Shown here: positions 35,882 to 44,356 of the stretch, one piece after another | Layout: every line of letters begins with the position of its first letter | Position numbering within the stretch: position 1 is the first letter of the stretch | DNA from: Erythrobacter sp. | GTDB taxonomy: Bacteria > Pseudomonadota > Alphaproteobacteria > Sphingomonadales > Sphingomonadaceae | Direction of reading: 5' to 3' | Assembly: GCA_009993635.1 (NCBI GenBank) | Contig: JAACTC010000009.1 | Location: 62,001-126,000 of the forward strand | DNA: 64,000 nucleotides | Notes under the pieces: generated by a model | What the model was told of the DNA's origin: nothing | What the model saw: the letters and a program-made list of their open reading frames with translations, nothing else | Database searches by the model: none | Program-made: the position numbers and the translations under genes

Positions 35882-36622
35882 TCAGTTTCCGGCCACGCGC
35901 GAAACATCGGCGGCGAAGCGATAGCCGCCGCCGCGCACCGTTTGGATGAAGTGCGGGTTGCGGCTGTCTTCCTCGATCTTGCGGCGCAGGCGGCTGACCT
36001 GGTTGTCGACCGCGCGATCGAACAGGTGCGCCTCGCGCCCCTGCACCATGTCGAGCAGCGAATCGCGATCCAACACCGCGCGCGGATGATCGAGAAACGC
36101 GCGCAGCATCCGGAATTCGGCGGTCGAGATCGGGATCACCGTGCCATGCGGATCGGAGAGTCGCTGCTTGAGCGGGTCGAGCCGCCAGCCCTCGAACAGG
36201 TAATGCGCATCCTCGTCTGCCGTTTCGCCCGCATGGCGGCCCGCGCGGCGCAGGACCGAGCGAATGCGCGCGACCAGCTCGCGCGGTTCGAACGGCTTGG
36301 TCACGTAATCGTCCGCGCCGATTTCCAGCCCCACGATCCGGTCGGTCGCTTCGCCCATCGCGGTGAGCAGGATGGTGGGCAGGTTCTGCGCCTCGATCAG
36401 GTGGCGGGTGAGGGAGAGGCCGTCTTCGCCCGGCATCATGATGTCGACCAGCGCGATGTCGGGCGTCTTTTCGCGCAGGATGCTGCGCGCGGCGGCGGCG
36501 CTGTCTGCCTCCAGCACGGCAAACCCCTGGCCGACCAGATAGTCGACCAGGGGTTCGCGAAGGGTGCTCTCGTCATCGACGAGGAGCACGGTAATGGCTG
36601 CCGGATCGGGCGTGTGGGCCAT
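35882..36622 (-). CDS. OmpR-family response regulator
   Basis: 246 residues from ATG 36622. Receiver domain: acidic pair Asp16-Asp17, phosphoacceptor Asp60 in ALVDIMMPGEDG, Thr87 and Lys109. Winged-helix effector domain in the second half (LSDPHGTVIPISTAEFRMLR; NQVSRLRRKIEED; IQTVRGGGYRF). Middle gene between the EF-hand protein (10 bases upstream) and the kinase (6 bases downstream). Repeats at 37344-37390 upstream of the first gene are candidate autoregulatory sites. Confidence 0.95.
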   Translation of the reverse strand: MAHTPDPAAITVLLVDDESTLREPLVDYLVGQGFAVLEADSAAAARSILREKTPDIALVDIMMPGEDGLSLTRHLIEAQNLPTILLTAMGEATDRIVGLEIGADDYVTKPFEPRELVARIRSVLRRAGRHAGETADEDAHYLFEGWRLDPLKQRLSDPHGTVIPISTAEFRMLRAFLDHPRAVLDRDSLLDMVQGREAHLFDRAVDNQVSRLRRKIEEDSRNPHFIQTVRGGGYRFAADVSRVAGN

Positions 36623-36632
36623 TCCGATAGTG

Positions 36633-37229
36633 CTACCGGGCGGCCCGCTCGGCGCGGCGCTGCTCGCGGCGTTCGCGCATCTGCGCACGCATCGCATCGC
36701 GCGCGGCCTTGCGCTCTTCCATCGTCACGGTGCCATCATTGTTCGCATCGGCACGGTCGAAGCGTTCGAGCGCGTGGGCCTGGAATTCCTGCAGCGTGAG
36801 GCGACCGTCGCCATTGCTGTCGGCGCGCGCCATCATGCCGCCGCCCATCGCGCGATGCCGCATGCCGCGCATGCCGCGCCTTCCGTCACCGCGCTTGCCG
36901 CGCGCTTCGCCTTGCTGCGCGCCGCGTGCTTCGCGGCGTTCGGCGCGGCGTGCCTGGCGCGCTTCGCGGGCGGCTTCACGCTCGGCCTGGCTGATCGCGC
37001 CGTTACCGTCGGTATCGATGCGTGCGATCATCCGTTCACGTCGCAATTCCCTGTCGGCAAGGTCGAGCACGCCGTCGCTGTTGAGGTCCATGCGCTGAAA
37101 TCGCTCGGCGCTTTTCTGGGTGACATCGGCGCGGGTCATCGGGCCGGAGGGGCGCTCGCCCGGCTGGGCGAGGGCGGCGGTGCCAGCCAGCAGGCTGATG
37201 CCGGCAATCGCGAGAATGGGGGTTTTCAT
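36633..37229 (-). CDS. Periplasmic EF-hand calcium-binding protein
   Basis: 198 residues. Signal peptide 1-21 (SLLAGTAALAQ). Two pairs of EF-hand loops: DLNSDGVLDLAD and DTDGNGAISQAE, then DSNGDGRLTLQE and DANNDGTVTMEE, each with Asp, Asn or Ser at positions 1, 3 and 5 and acidic position 12 in most (the first ends in Asp). The pairs are joined by a very basic Arg/Gly/Met linker (REARGAQQGEARGKRGDGRR, MRGMRHRAMGGGMM), which may bind metal or nucleic acid. First gene of the two-component operon, so it may report periplasmic calcium to the kinase or be its target. Confidence 0.93.
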   Translation of the reverse strand: MKTPILAIAGISLLAGTAALAQPGERPSGPMTRADVTQKSAERFQRMDLNSDGVLDLADRELRRERMIARIDTDGNGAISQAEREAAREARQARRAERREARGAQQGEARGKRGDGRRGMRGMRHRAMGGGMMARADSNGDGRLTLQEFQAHALERFDRADANNDGTVTMEERKAARDAMRAQMRERREQRRAERAAR

Positions 37230-37343
37230 GGGAGGCTTCCTGTCTCGGTTCCAAGGGTGGATCGGGTAGAGCTGCGAAACGGGGAGGGGTGGGGGAGATC
37301 GAAAAACCCGCCTCGCAGCTCATGAAACCCCTTCTAGCGCCGC

Positions 37344-37390
37344 TTTGTCGCGCAGGTTTGCCACGATCCGCCGAATTTGTAACGCTTTGT
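37344..37390 (-). promoter_or_regulatory. Putative OmpR-type operator (ACAAA direct repeats)
   Basis: On the minus strand, upstream of the EF-hand gene, ACAAAGCGTTACAAA (37376-37390) is a direct repeat of ACAAA with exact 10-base phasing, as bound by OmpR/PhoB-family dimers. A further ACAAA lies at 37344-37348, and the 14-16-base sequence around it (CGCTTTGTCGCGCAGG, plus strand 37341-37356) recurs at 37383-37396 as CGCTTTGTCGCAGG. The site is about 115-160 bases before the start codon, in the 223-base gap after the cupin gene. Confidence 0.5.
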
Positions 37391-37452
37391 CGCAGGATCG
37401 CGAGGGCGTTCACCCTGCCGCAAGTTTGCGGCCACCCGCGCCCGTACCGCCG

Positions 37453-37851
37453 CTAGCGGGGCCGGTGCTGCGTCCCTTCGCCGGCGGTGATGAACAGCGC
37501 GCTCGCTTCGCCTTCGACATCGGCGGTGTGCCATACGCCCGCTTCGTTGATCGCATATTCGCCGGGGTTCAGCGTGACCCGTTCGACCCGGCCATCGGGG
37601 TATTCCTGGGTCAGCGCGATCGTGCCTGCGGTGCAGACCACGACCTCGTGCCCCAGCGGGTGCATCTCCCAGCTGTCCCAGCTTTCGCAGAAGCTGTACA
37701 TCGACACCAGCCGCCCTTCGGCCCCGTCGTCGCCGTGCCGTTCGCCGTAGCCCGCATACCAGTCCATCCCGGTGAAGGGCGGCTGGGGAACCGCGCTCGC
37801 CCCGAGGCCGAGATGGACGAAATTCTCAGACAGCCTGCGCGCCTCAGCCAT
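37453..37851 (-). CDS. Cupin-domain protein
   Basis: 132 residues from ATG 37851, which overlaps the VOC stop by 8 bases (ATGGCTGA). Single cupin barrel: MHPLGHEVVVCTAGTIALTQ gives the first motif, LNPGEYAINEAGVWHTADV the second, with His residues able to hold a metal. Substrate unknown. Overlap with a VOC-fold protein suggests the two act together, for example in tolerance to or turnover of a small molecule. Confidence 0.85.
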   Translation of the reverse strand: MAEARRLSENFVHLGLGASAVPQPPFTGMDWYAGYGERHGDDGAEGRLVSMYSFCESWDSWEMHPLGHEVVVCTAGTIALTQEYPDGRVERVTLNPGEYAINEAGVWHTADVEGEASALFITAGEGTQHRPR

Positions 37852-38242
37852 CGGCTTGGACCATGCAGAACGCGTTGAGCTTGTTGCCGTCGCGGTCGCG
37901 GAAATAGGAGGCATAAAACACCATGCCGTTCTCGTCCGCCTCGCCGCGCGGGCCGGGGGCGCCTTCGTCGGTGCCGCCATTGGCGAGCGCGATCTCGTGC
38001 AGGCGGTGGACCTGATCCTTGTCCTTCGCCTGCAGCGCGACCATCGCGCCGTTGCCGACGGTGGCCGCGTTGCCATCATAGGGCTTGGTCAGCGCAACGC
38101 CTGCCGGGCCATCCCATGCGCCCCACGCGATGAAGCTGTCGAAATCCATCATCCGCCCGACGCCCATTTCCTTGGCGATGGCGTCATAGAAGGGCGCGTT
38201 GCCCTGCAGGTCGTTGGTGCCCAGCGTCACGTAACCGATCAT
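37844..38242 (-). CDS. VOC-family protein (glyoxalase/dioxygenase fold)
   Basis: 132 residues. MIGYVTLGTNDLQGNAPFYD at the start and GNKLNAFCMVQ at the end match the paired beta-alpha-beta-beta-beta units of the vicinal-oxygen-chelate superfamily; FYASYFRDRDGN is the usual second-module signature. Members close to this type are commonly called glyoxalases without proof of activity. Coupled to the cupin gene. Confidence 0.9.
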   Translation of the reverse strand: MIGYVTLGTNDLQGNAPFYDAIAKEMGVGRMMDFDSFIAWGAWDGPAGVALTKPYDGNAATVGNGAMVALQAKDKDQVHRLHEIALANGGTDEGAPGPRGEADENGMVFYASYFRDRDGNKLNAFCMVQADG

Positions 38243-38314
38243 CGAACCGTCTCCCGAGTAGCGACCCTCGCGAAAAGAACATTACGAGAACGACGAGCGA
38301 TTCGCAAGCCGGTT

Positions 38315-40147
38315 TCAGAGCGGCTGCGTATGCCGTTCCAGCCAGTCGGCAGCCCGCTCGTCACCCATTTCGGCGACCCGCGCGCCGAGGATCTCGCGGC
38401 AGGTTGCGTGATACTCATCCACCCAGGCGCGTTCCTCGGGCGAAAGCAGTGCAGGTTCGATCAGCGTGCGGTCCATCGGCACCCAGGTGAGGTTTTCGAA
38501 CCCAAGCCACGTGCCTTCGTCGGCGCCTTCGATATGCCGTTCCTCGATCAGCACCAGGTTCTCGATCCGGATGCCGTATTCGCCCGCCTTGTAATAGCCC
38601 GGTTCGTTCGAGCAGATCATGCCCGCGGTCAGCGGCTCCATCGTGCCGCCCTGCGATCCGGTGGTCTTTGCAATCCGCTGCGGCCCTTCGTGCACGCCCA
38701 GCGCGCTGCCCACGCCATGGCCGGTGCCATGCGCGTAATCGCAGCCCGCAGCCCACAGGAACTGGCGCGCCATCGTATCGAGCTGCCCGCCCGTGGTGCC
38801 ATCGGGGAAGATCGCCCGCGCAATGGCGATGTGGCCTTTCAACACGCGGGTGAAGCGATCCTTCATCTCCGCGCTTGGCTCGCCCGGGCCGACCCACACG
38901 GTGCGGGTGATATCGGTAGTGCCTGCGCCTTCCGCGTTGAAATACTGGCCGCCCGAATCGCACAGGAAGATGCTCGACGGCGGGATCGCGATATTGCTGT
39001 CTTCATCCACCTTGTAGTGCGGCAGCGCGGCATGGCTCGCGGCGGCGGAGATCGTGTCGAACGAGGTATCGGCGAGGCCGCCATCGACCGACCGGAATTC
39101 GAGCAGCTTGGCCGCTGCGGTCAACTCGTCGATACTGCCCGACGGTGCCTCGGCCTCGATCCACGCGAGGAAGCGCGACACGGCGGCACCGTCGCGTGCC
39201 TGCGCATCGCGGTGGCCGGAAATTTCCGCCTGGTTCTTGATCGCGCGCGGCAGGATGGTGGGGTCGCGCGTTTCGATTACCTTCGCGCCGCCGTCTTCCA
39301 GCGCCTGAGCGATCGCCGCCACGCCGTATTCCGGGTCGAGCGCGATGCGCTTGCCCTCGAACGCGCCCAGCGCGCTCTCGAACTCGCTGCGCGGGCGGAT
39401 GGTGACCGCGTTGCCCAGATGCTGCTTGAGGTCCGCGCCGACCTTGTTCTCGTCGATGAACAGCTGTGCGGTGCCATCCTGATCGACCAGCGCGAAGGCC
39501 ATCGCCACCGGGGTGTGTGCGATGTCTCCGCCGCGAATATTGAACGCCCAGCCAACCGAATCGAGCGCGCTGAGAACAACCGCATCGAGCTTTTCTTCCG
39601 CAAGCCAGTCGGCGATGGCCGCGCGCTTTTCCTGCGCGTTGCGTCCAGCATGTTCATCCGTGTGAATCCGCGCGGGTGCATCGCTTTGCGCGGGCTGGTC
39701 GCTCCACACCGCGTCGATCGGATTGCCGTCGACGGGCACCAGCTTCGCACCCACTTTCTCCAGCGCCGCCTTGGTGTTGCGGACCCAGCCGGGGGTGGCG
39801 AGCCATGCGTCGTAGCCGATGGTCGCGCCTTCGGGTGCATTTTGCGCCAGCCAGTTTGCCGGATTATCCTTCGGCACGCCGCGATATTCGAACAGGCGTT
39901 CCTCCACCTGGTCGCGCACCTGCACGGTATAGCGCCCGTCCACGAAGATCGCGGCCTTGTCGATCAGCACCGCCGCGCTGCCCGCTGAGCCGCCGAATCC
40001 GGTCAGCCAGCTGAGCCGCTGCGCATCCTCGCCGACATATTCGCTCATGTGCGGATCGGCGATCGGGACGAAGAAACCGTCCAGCCCCCGCCGCTTCAGT
40101 TCCTCGCGCAGGGCGGAAAGGCGGGCTTCGTGGGTCTGCATCAGCAT
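38315..40147 (-). CDS. Xaa-Pro aminopeptidase (aminopeptidase P, M24B)
   Basis: 610 residues, the long three-domain form. Two creatinase-like N-domains precede the pita-bread catalytic domain with all five metal ligands: Asp in FLCDSGGQY, Asp in GTTDITRTV, His in HGTGHGVG, Glu in CSNEPGYY and Glu in IRIENLVL. It removes the N-terminal residue before proline. AGGA 8 bases upstream supports ATG 40147 over 40141. No signal peptide: cytoplasmic. Divergent from a secreted S9 peptidase. Confidence 0.95.
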   Translation of the reverse strand: MLMQTHEARLSALREELKRRGLDGFFVPIADPHMSEYVGEDAQRLSWLTGFGGSAGSAAVLIDKAAIFVDGRYTVQVRDQVEERLFEYRGVPKDNPANWLAQNAPEGATIGYDAWLATPGWVRNTKAALEKVGAKLVPVDGNPIDAVWSDQPAQSDAPARIHTDEHAGRNAQEKRAAIADWLAEEKLDAVVLSALDSVGWAFNIRGGDIAHTPVAMAFALVDQDGTAQLFIDENKVGADLKQHLGNAVTIRPRSEFESALGAFEGKRIALDPEYGVAAIAQALEDGGAKVIETRDPTILPRAIKNQAEISGHRDAQARDGAAVSRFLAWIEAEAPSGSIDELTAAAKLLEFRSVDGGLADTSFDTISAAASHAALPHYKVDEDSNIAIPPSSIFLCDSGGQYFNAEGAGTTDITRTVWVGPGEPSAEMKDRFTRVLKGHIAIARAIFPDGTTGGQLDTMARQFLWAAGCDYAHGTGHGVGSALGVHEGPQRIAKTTGSQGGTMEPLTAGMICSNEPGYYKAGEYGIRIENLVLIEERHIEGADEGTWLGFENLTWVPMDRTLIEPALLSPEERAWVDEYHATCREILGARVAEMGDERAADWLERHTQPL

Positions 40148-40256
40148 TCGGTCGATCCTGTGTTTCTTGAGTCTGGCTATCGCTACGATCTGGGGTCATA
40201 GCTGCGCAAAGCAAGGCTTTCAAAGCCGAGTGCCATCGCCCAGAGGGGGGTAATCC

Positions 40257-42428
40257 ATGAACAAGCTTTTCACCGCCGCCATCGCCCTGACCGCGCTGAC
40301 CATGCCCGGCTACGCAGCGGCGCAATCGAACGGAGCCGATACCAGCGTGAGCGAAACAGCGCCGACTTCCCCGCCCGTCGCCCAGCGGCGCGAGCATAGC
40401 TACACCACCCACGGGATCACGCTGTCCGATCCCTATCACTGGCTGAAGGACCAATCCTACCCGGTCGTCGATGACGCGGAGGTGCTGGACTATGTGAAGG
40501 CGGAGAACGCGTGGTTCGAAGCGCAGATGGCCCCGCACCAGGCGCTGGTGGACGAGTTGTTCGAAGAGATGAAGGGCCGCATCAAGGAAGACGATTCCAC
40601 GGTGCCGCAAAAGGATGGCGACTGGCTCTACTGGTCCGAATTCGAGCAGGGCAAGGAATACCGCCTGCACTATCGCAAGCCGGTTGCGGGCGGCGAACCA
40701 CAGCTGCTGCTGGACGAAAACCAGCTGGCAGAGGGCAAGGACTATTTCAGGCTCGGCGCGTTTTCGATCAGCAAGAACGGCCGCTACCTTGCCTATTCGG
40801 CGGACGATAACGGGTCCGAACGCTACACCGCCCGGATCAAGGATCTCGAGACCGGCGAATTGCTGGCGGACGAGCTGACCAACCTGCGCGGCGGCCTCAC
40901 CTGGGTCGCGAACGACAGTGCGCTGGTTTACGGCCCCTCGACCGAGGAATGGCGCACGCTCGAGGCGAAGCTGCACATGATCGGCACGCCCGTTGCCGAG
41001 GATGTGACGCTGTACAAGGAAGCGGACGAGAGCTTCGGCGTCGGCACCGGGCTGACCGCGCAGGAAGACTGGCTGGTCATCGCCACCGGCGACAACGAGA
41101 CGAGCGAGATCCGGCTGGTGCGCGCCGATGATCCGACCGGCGAGCAGATCCTGGTCAAACCGCGTCAGAAGGGCATCGAATATGATGTCGACGTGCGCGG
41201 CGATACATTGTTCGTCCACACCAACGACGATCACATCAACTTCCGCCTCGCCACCGCACCGATCGCCAGCCCCGGCGAATGGACCACGCTGATCGCGGGA
41301 TCGGACGAATTCTACCTGACCGATTTCGAGCTGTTCAAGGATTTCTACGTTACCGAAGGCCGGCTCGCCGGGCTCGATCAGATCCAGCTGCGCCGCTACG
41401 ACGATGCGGACGACATGACGCCGATCCGGTTCCCCGAGGCGAGCTTTACCGCCGGGCTGTCCAACAATCCCGAATACGACATGCAGAAACTGCGCCTGTC
41501 GTATCAGAGCATGGTCACGCCCAGCTCGGTCTACGATTACGATGTGAGGACGGGCGCGCTCGAACTGCTCAAGCAGCAGGAAATCCCCAGCGGCTACGAT
41601 GCCACCAAGTACCGGACCGAGCGGCTGACGATCACCGCGCGCGACGGCACGCAGGTTCCGGTCAGCGTGGTGATGCTGAAGGACCGTCCCATGGGCGGGC
41701 CGCTGCATCTCTACGCCTATGGCGCTTACGGCTACGCCGTGCCGCCGAGCTTCTCGACCAGCCGCCTCAGCCTGGTCGATCGCGGCATGGCCTATGCCAT
41801 CGCGCATATTCGCGGCGGCGACGATCTGGGCCGCCGCTGGTACCTGCAGGGCAAGATGAACGAGCGGACCAACACGTTCGAGGATTTCGTCGATGTCGCC
41901 AAGGGCCTGATCGAGGAAGGCTACACCGCCAAGGGCCGGATCAGCGCCAGCGGCGGCAGCGCCGGTGGCGAGCTGATGGGCGTGGTGGTCAACACCGATC
42001 CCGACCTGTGGGGTGCCGTGGCCGCGCATGTGCCCTTCGTCGACGTGCTCAACACCATGCTCGACAAGGATCTGCCGCTGACCCCGGGCGAATGGCCCGA
42101 ATGGGGCAACCCGATCGAGAGCAAGCAGGCCTTCGCCTACATGCTCAGCTACAGCCCTTACGATCAAGTGGTGGCGCAGGATTACCCGCCGCTGCTGGTG
42201 ACCGCCGGCCTCAACGATCCGCGCGTGACCTACTGGGAGCCTGCCAAGTGGGTCGCCAAGCTGCGCTACACCAAGACGGACGACAACGCGCTGCTGCTCA
42301 AGACCAATATGGGCGCAGGCCACGGTGGCAAGTCGGGCCGCTTTGCCTCGCTCTATGAAACGGCGGAGGAATTCGCCTTCATCCTGACCCAGCTGGGTGT
42401 GGTTAAGGATGGAGCGGACGCGCAATGA
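40257..42428 (+). CDS. Secreted S9 peptidase (oligopeptidase B/prolyl oligopeptidase-like)
   Basis: 723 residues. Signal peptide 1-22 (ALTMPGYAAAQ). Beta-propeller domain (about 60-430), then an alpha/beta hydrolase domain with nucleophile Ser568 in SASGGSAGGELMG, Asp in GLNDPRVTYWEP and His in MGAGHGGKSG. S9A peptidases cleave short peptides after Pro or basic residues; the YGAYGYAVPPSF and YSPYDQV regions are closer to oligopeptidase B. Most S9A enzymes are cytoplasmic, so the export signal is notable. GAGGGGGG precedes the ATG. Its stop overlaps the next ATG. Confidence 0.93.
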   Translation: MNKLFTAAIALTALTMPGYAAAQSNGADTSVSETAPTSPPVAQRREHSYTTHGITLSDPYHWLKDQSYPVVDDAEVLDYVKAENAWFEAQMAPHQALVDELFEEMKGRIKEDDSTVPQKDGDWLYWSEFEQGKEYRLHYRKPVAGGEPQLLLDENQLAEGKDYFRLGAFSISKNGRYLAYSADDNGSERYTARIKDLETGELLADELTNLRGGLTWVANDSALVYGPSTEEWRTLEAKLHMIGTPVAEDVTLYKEADESFGVGTGLTAQEDWLVIATGDNETSEIRLVRADDPTGEQILVKPRQKGIEYDVDVRGDTLFVHTNDDHINFRLATAPIASPGEWTTLIAGSDEFYLTDFELFKDFYVTEGRLAGLDQIQLRRYDDADDMTPIRFPEASFTAGLSNNPEYDMQKLRLSYQSMVTPSSVYDYDVRTGALELLKQQEIPSGYDATKYRTERLTITARDGTQVPVSVVMLKDRPMGGPLHLYAYGAYGYAVPPSFSTSRLSLVDRGMAYAIAHIRGGDDLGRRWYLQGKMNERTNTFEDFVDVAKGLIEEGYTAKGRISASGGSAGGELMGVVVNTDPDLWGAVAAHVPFVDVLNTMLDKDLPLTPGEWPEWGNPIESKQAFAYMLSYSPYDQVVAQDYPPLLVTAGLNDPRVTYWEPAKWVAKLRYTKTDDNALLLKTNMGAGHGGKSGRFASLYETAEEFAFILTQLGVVKDGADAQ

Positions 42429-43054
42429 CCATTCGCAACGTCGTCTTCGATGTCGGCAATGTGATCGTCCGGTGGGAGCCGGAGGCGATTGTGGAGATCG
42501 CCTTCGGCAAGAATCTGCCCGCCGGGATCACGAGCAAGGACCTGTTCGGGGGCGACATCTTCCGCGCCCTGAACCGCGGCGCGATGAGCCTGACCGAAAT
42601 GCAGCGCATGTTCGGCGAACGCCACGGCTTCGACCGCAAGACCTGCGACCGGCTGGTCTCCGCGCTGTTCGAAAGCCTGCACCTGATCGACGAAACCCCG
42701 CCGCTGATGCGCCGCCTCAAGAAAAGCGGCTATGGCATCTACGCGATCACCGACAATGTGCACGAAATCGTCGCCTACCTGCGCGGGCGCTACGATTTCT
42801 GGCCTTTGTTCGACGGTGCGTGCGTCTCTGCCGATCACTCCACGCTCAAGCCCGATCCGCGCATGTATAACTGGCTGACCGATACCTATGGCCTGGTGCC
42901 GGAGGAATGCGTGTTCTTCGACGACCTGCCCGTCAACGTCGCGGGGGCAAAAGCGGTCGGCATGGAAAGCTTCGTGTTCACCACCACCGCGCAGGCCGAA
43001 GCGGATTTGAAGTCCATCGGCGTCGATCCCGACCTCCCGCCGGGCTCTGCCTGA
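42425..43054 (+). CDS. HAD-family sugar phosphatase (YihX-like)
   Basis: 209 residues. Motif I is FDVGNVIVRW (nucleophile Asp9), with Gly at the usual second Asp position, as in the YihX group that dephosphorylates glucose-1-phosphate. Motif II is YAITDN, motif III HSTLKPDPRMY, motif IV FFDDLPVNVAGA. Coupled to the S9 peptidase by ATGA. Substrate is inferred from subgroup only. Confidence 0.9.
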   Translation: MTIRNVVFDVGNVIVRWEPEAIVEIAFGKNLPAGITSKDLFGGDIFRALNRGAMSLTEMQRMFGERHGFDRKTCDRLVSALFESLHLIDETPPLMRRLKKSGYGIYAITDNVHEIVAYLRGRYDFWPLFDGACVSADHSTLKPDPRMYNWLTDTYGLVPEECVFFDDLPVNVAGAKAVGMESFVFTTTAQAEADLKSIGVDPDLPPGSA

Positions 43055-43064
43055 GAGCCGCGGG

Positions 43065-43475
43065 ATGATCGACGCACCTTCGGAAAACTGGGCGTTCCAG
43101 CGCGACTATACCGCTGCGCCTGAGCATATCGACGAGCTGGGCCATGTGAACAACGCGGTCTGGGTCAGCTGGATTCAGGACATCGCGGTCGCGCACTGGA
43201 ACAGCATCGCGCCCGAGGACCACCGCGAAAAGTACATCTGGGTCGTGAGCCGCCACGAGATCGATTATCGCGGCAACATCAAGGCTGGCGAAACCGCGCA
43301 TGGCCGCACCCGCGTCTCGGGCGAACCGAGGGGTGCCCGCTTCGACCGCGAGGTGCAGTTCGTGGATGGCGAGGGCCGCGTGCTGGTGTCGGCGCTCACC
43401 CGCTGGGCCATGCTCGACCGCGAAACGATGCGCCCGCAGCGGATCACGGCGGAGATCGCGGCGCCGTTTCAATAG
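43065..43475 (+). CDS. Acyl-CoA thioesterase, hot-dog fold (4HBT/YbgC type)
   Basis: 136 residues. The catalytic Asp/Asn segment HIDELGHVNNAVWVSWIQD and VSRHEIDYRGNIKAGE match the 4-hydroxybenzoyl-CoA thioesterase family, single hot-dog domain. It hydrolyses an acyl- or aryl-CoA of unknown identity. Follows the HAD gene by 10 bases, probably the third gene of that transcript. Confidence 0.9.
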   Translation: MIDAPSENWAFQRDYTAAPEHIDELGHVNNAVWVSWIQDIAVAHWNSIAPEDHREKYIWVVSRHEIDYRGNIKAGETAHGRTRVSGEPRGARFDREVQFVDGEGRVLVSALTRWAMLDRETMRPQRITAEIAAPFQ

Positions 43476-43599
43476 CGGGTTCAGCCGCTGATATCGGTCG
43501 CGGTCAGGCGGGGCATCCGTGGCCGATCAATCATGCGCGACGTTCGGTCGGCATTCCCGCAATTGGGGGCCAGATGTCGCATCGATGCGTTGAGGAGTG

Positions 43600-43905
43600 A
43601 TGAGCAAGTCTATCGACGATCTCCAACGCGAAATGGAAGCGGCGGCGCGCTCGCTCGATTTCGAAGAGGCACGGCGCCTGCGTGACCGTATCAATCTGCT
43701 CCGTGGCGGTGCAAATGCCGAAGAGGCTGCACAGGCTGACACGACGGGTTTGGTACGCCAGCAGCCGGGCGCAATGGGCCTCGGCACAAGTCGCCAACGA
43801 CCGATTAAGCCGCCAGACTGGAAACCACCGCCCAAACCCGATCTCAAGACCTCCGGTCGGAGGTCACGCCAACATACATCGGACCGCGATAGCGGTTCGC
43901 CATGA
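43600..43905 (+). CDS. UVR-motif (UvrB/UvrC motif) small protein
   Basis: 101 residues from ATG 43600 (GAGG four bases before; GTG at 43597 is possible). The UVR helix pair is clear: IDDLQREMEAAARSLDFEEA with RRLRDRINLLRGG (residues 5-37). The following LVRQQPGAMGLGTSRQRPIK and WKPPPKPD are typical of a family of small sphingomonad proteins. The tail after KPD (SGRRSRQHTSDRDSGSP) looks longer and less conserved than expected and may reflect a shifted end. UVR motifs mediate UvrB-UvrC contact, but this protein lacks nuclease domains. Confidence 0.8.
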   Translation: MSKSIDDLQREMEAAARSLDFEEARRLRDRINLLRGGANAEEAAQADTTGLVRQQPGAMGLGTSRQRPIKPPDWKPPPKPDLKTSGRRSRQHTSDRDSGSP

Positions 43906-43960
43906 TGTAGATCCACCGGCCGGAAGTCTCCCCATCCATTCAGCCAAAAAAAAAGACAGG

Positions 43961-43989
43961 CTGGACCCCGGGTCAAGCCCAGGGTGACG
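43961..43989. repeat. Sphingomonad-type intergenic repeat element
   Basis: CTGGACCCCGGGTCAAGCCC, then AGGGTGACG. This GC-rich imperfect palindrome (ACCCCGGGTCAAGCCCAGGGT) is of a type dispersed between genes in sphingomonads and related bacteria. It is preceded by a run of nine A (43946-43954). A different family from the repeat at 8578-8654. Confidence 0.75.
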
Positions 43990-44029
43990 GAAGGGGTGTC
44001 ATGTCGCTGGTGCAACAGATAAATGAAGA

Positions 44030-44308
44030 ATGATGTGGACTCGGACATTCACTGCGCAAGCAGACGATAATGGCAAGCGGACCATCATCACGTTCTACAA
44101 AGAGATACCGGGCGGTTGGAAACTCGATTTCAGAGACGCCCAAGGGCAGCATGTCGCCAATGGAGACCGCTGGGTCGAGACGTTGGATGACCTGGTCCTT
44201 CAGCTAGGCAATTATACCCAAGACGATCTAACGTGGCGCGCGGAAGATGAAGTTTCCGTCTCGTTTTATGCCGCTGTCAAAGAGTGCATTCTCAAGTCAC
44301 GAGCCTAG
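44030..44308 (+). CDS. Hypothetical protein, 92 residues
   Basis: No family recognised. MMWTRTFTAQADDNGKRTII is followed by FYKEIPGGWKLDF and DLVLQLGNYTQDDLTW; the pattern suggests a small beta-rich fold with amphipathic C-terminal helix. Base composition is visibly poorer in GC than its neighbours (roughly half, against about two thirds), with codons such as CTA, ATA and TTA-type choices that are rare nearby, a sign of transfer. AAGAA is the only ribosome-binding-site-like sequence. Confidence 0.6.
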   Translation: MMWTRTFTAQADDNGKRTIITFYKEIPGGWKLDFRDAQGQHVANGDRWVETLDDLVLQLGNYTQDDLTWRAEDEVSVSFYAAVKECILKSRA

Positions 44309-44356
44309 TGATCCAGTTGCATCCAAAAATGTCAGAAGCTTGGCTGCCGGTTCCCC

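Noticed and set aside
39864..42425. 853-codon open frame opposite the S9 peptidase gene
   Set aside because: Low-complexity antisense shadow without motifs or ribosome-binding site; it also runs into the aminopeptidase P gene.
43946..43989. Insertion-sequence end
   Set aside because: A run of A and a short GC palindrome, but no transposase, target duplication or partner inverted repeat; fits a dispersed intergenic element instead.
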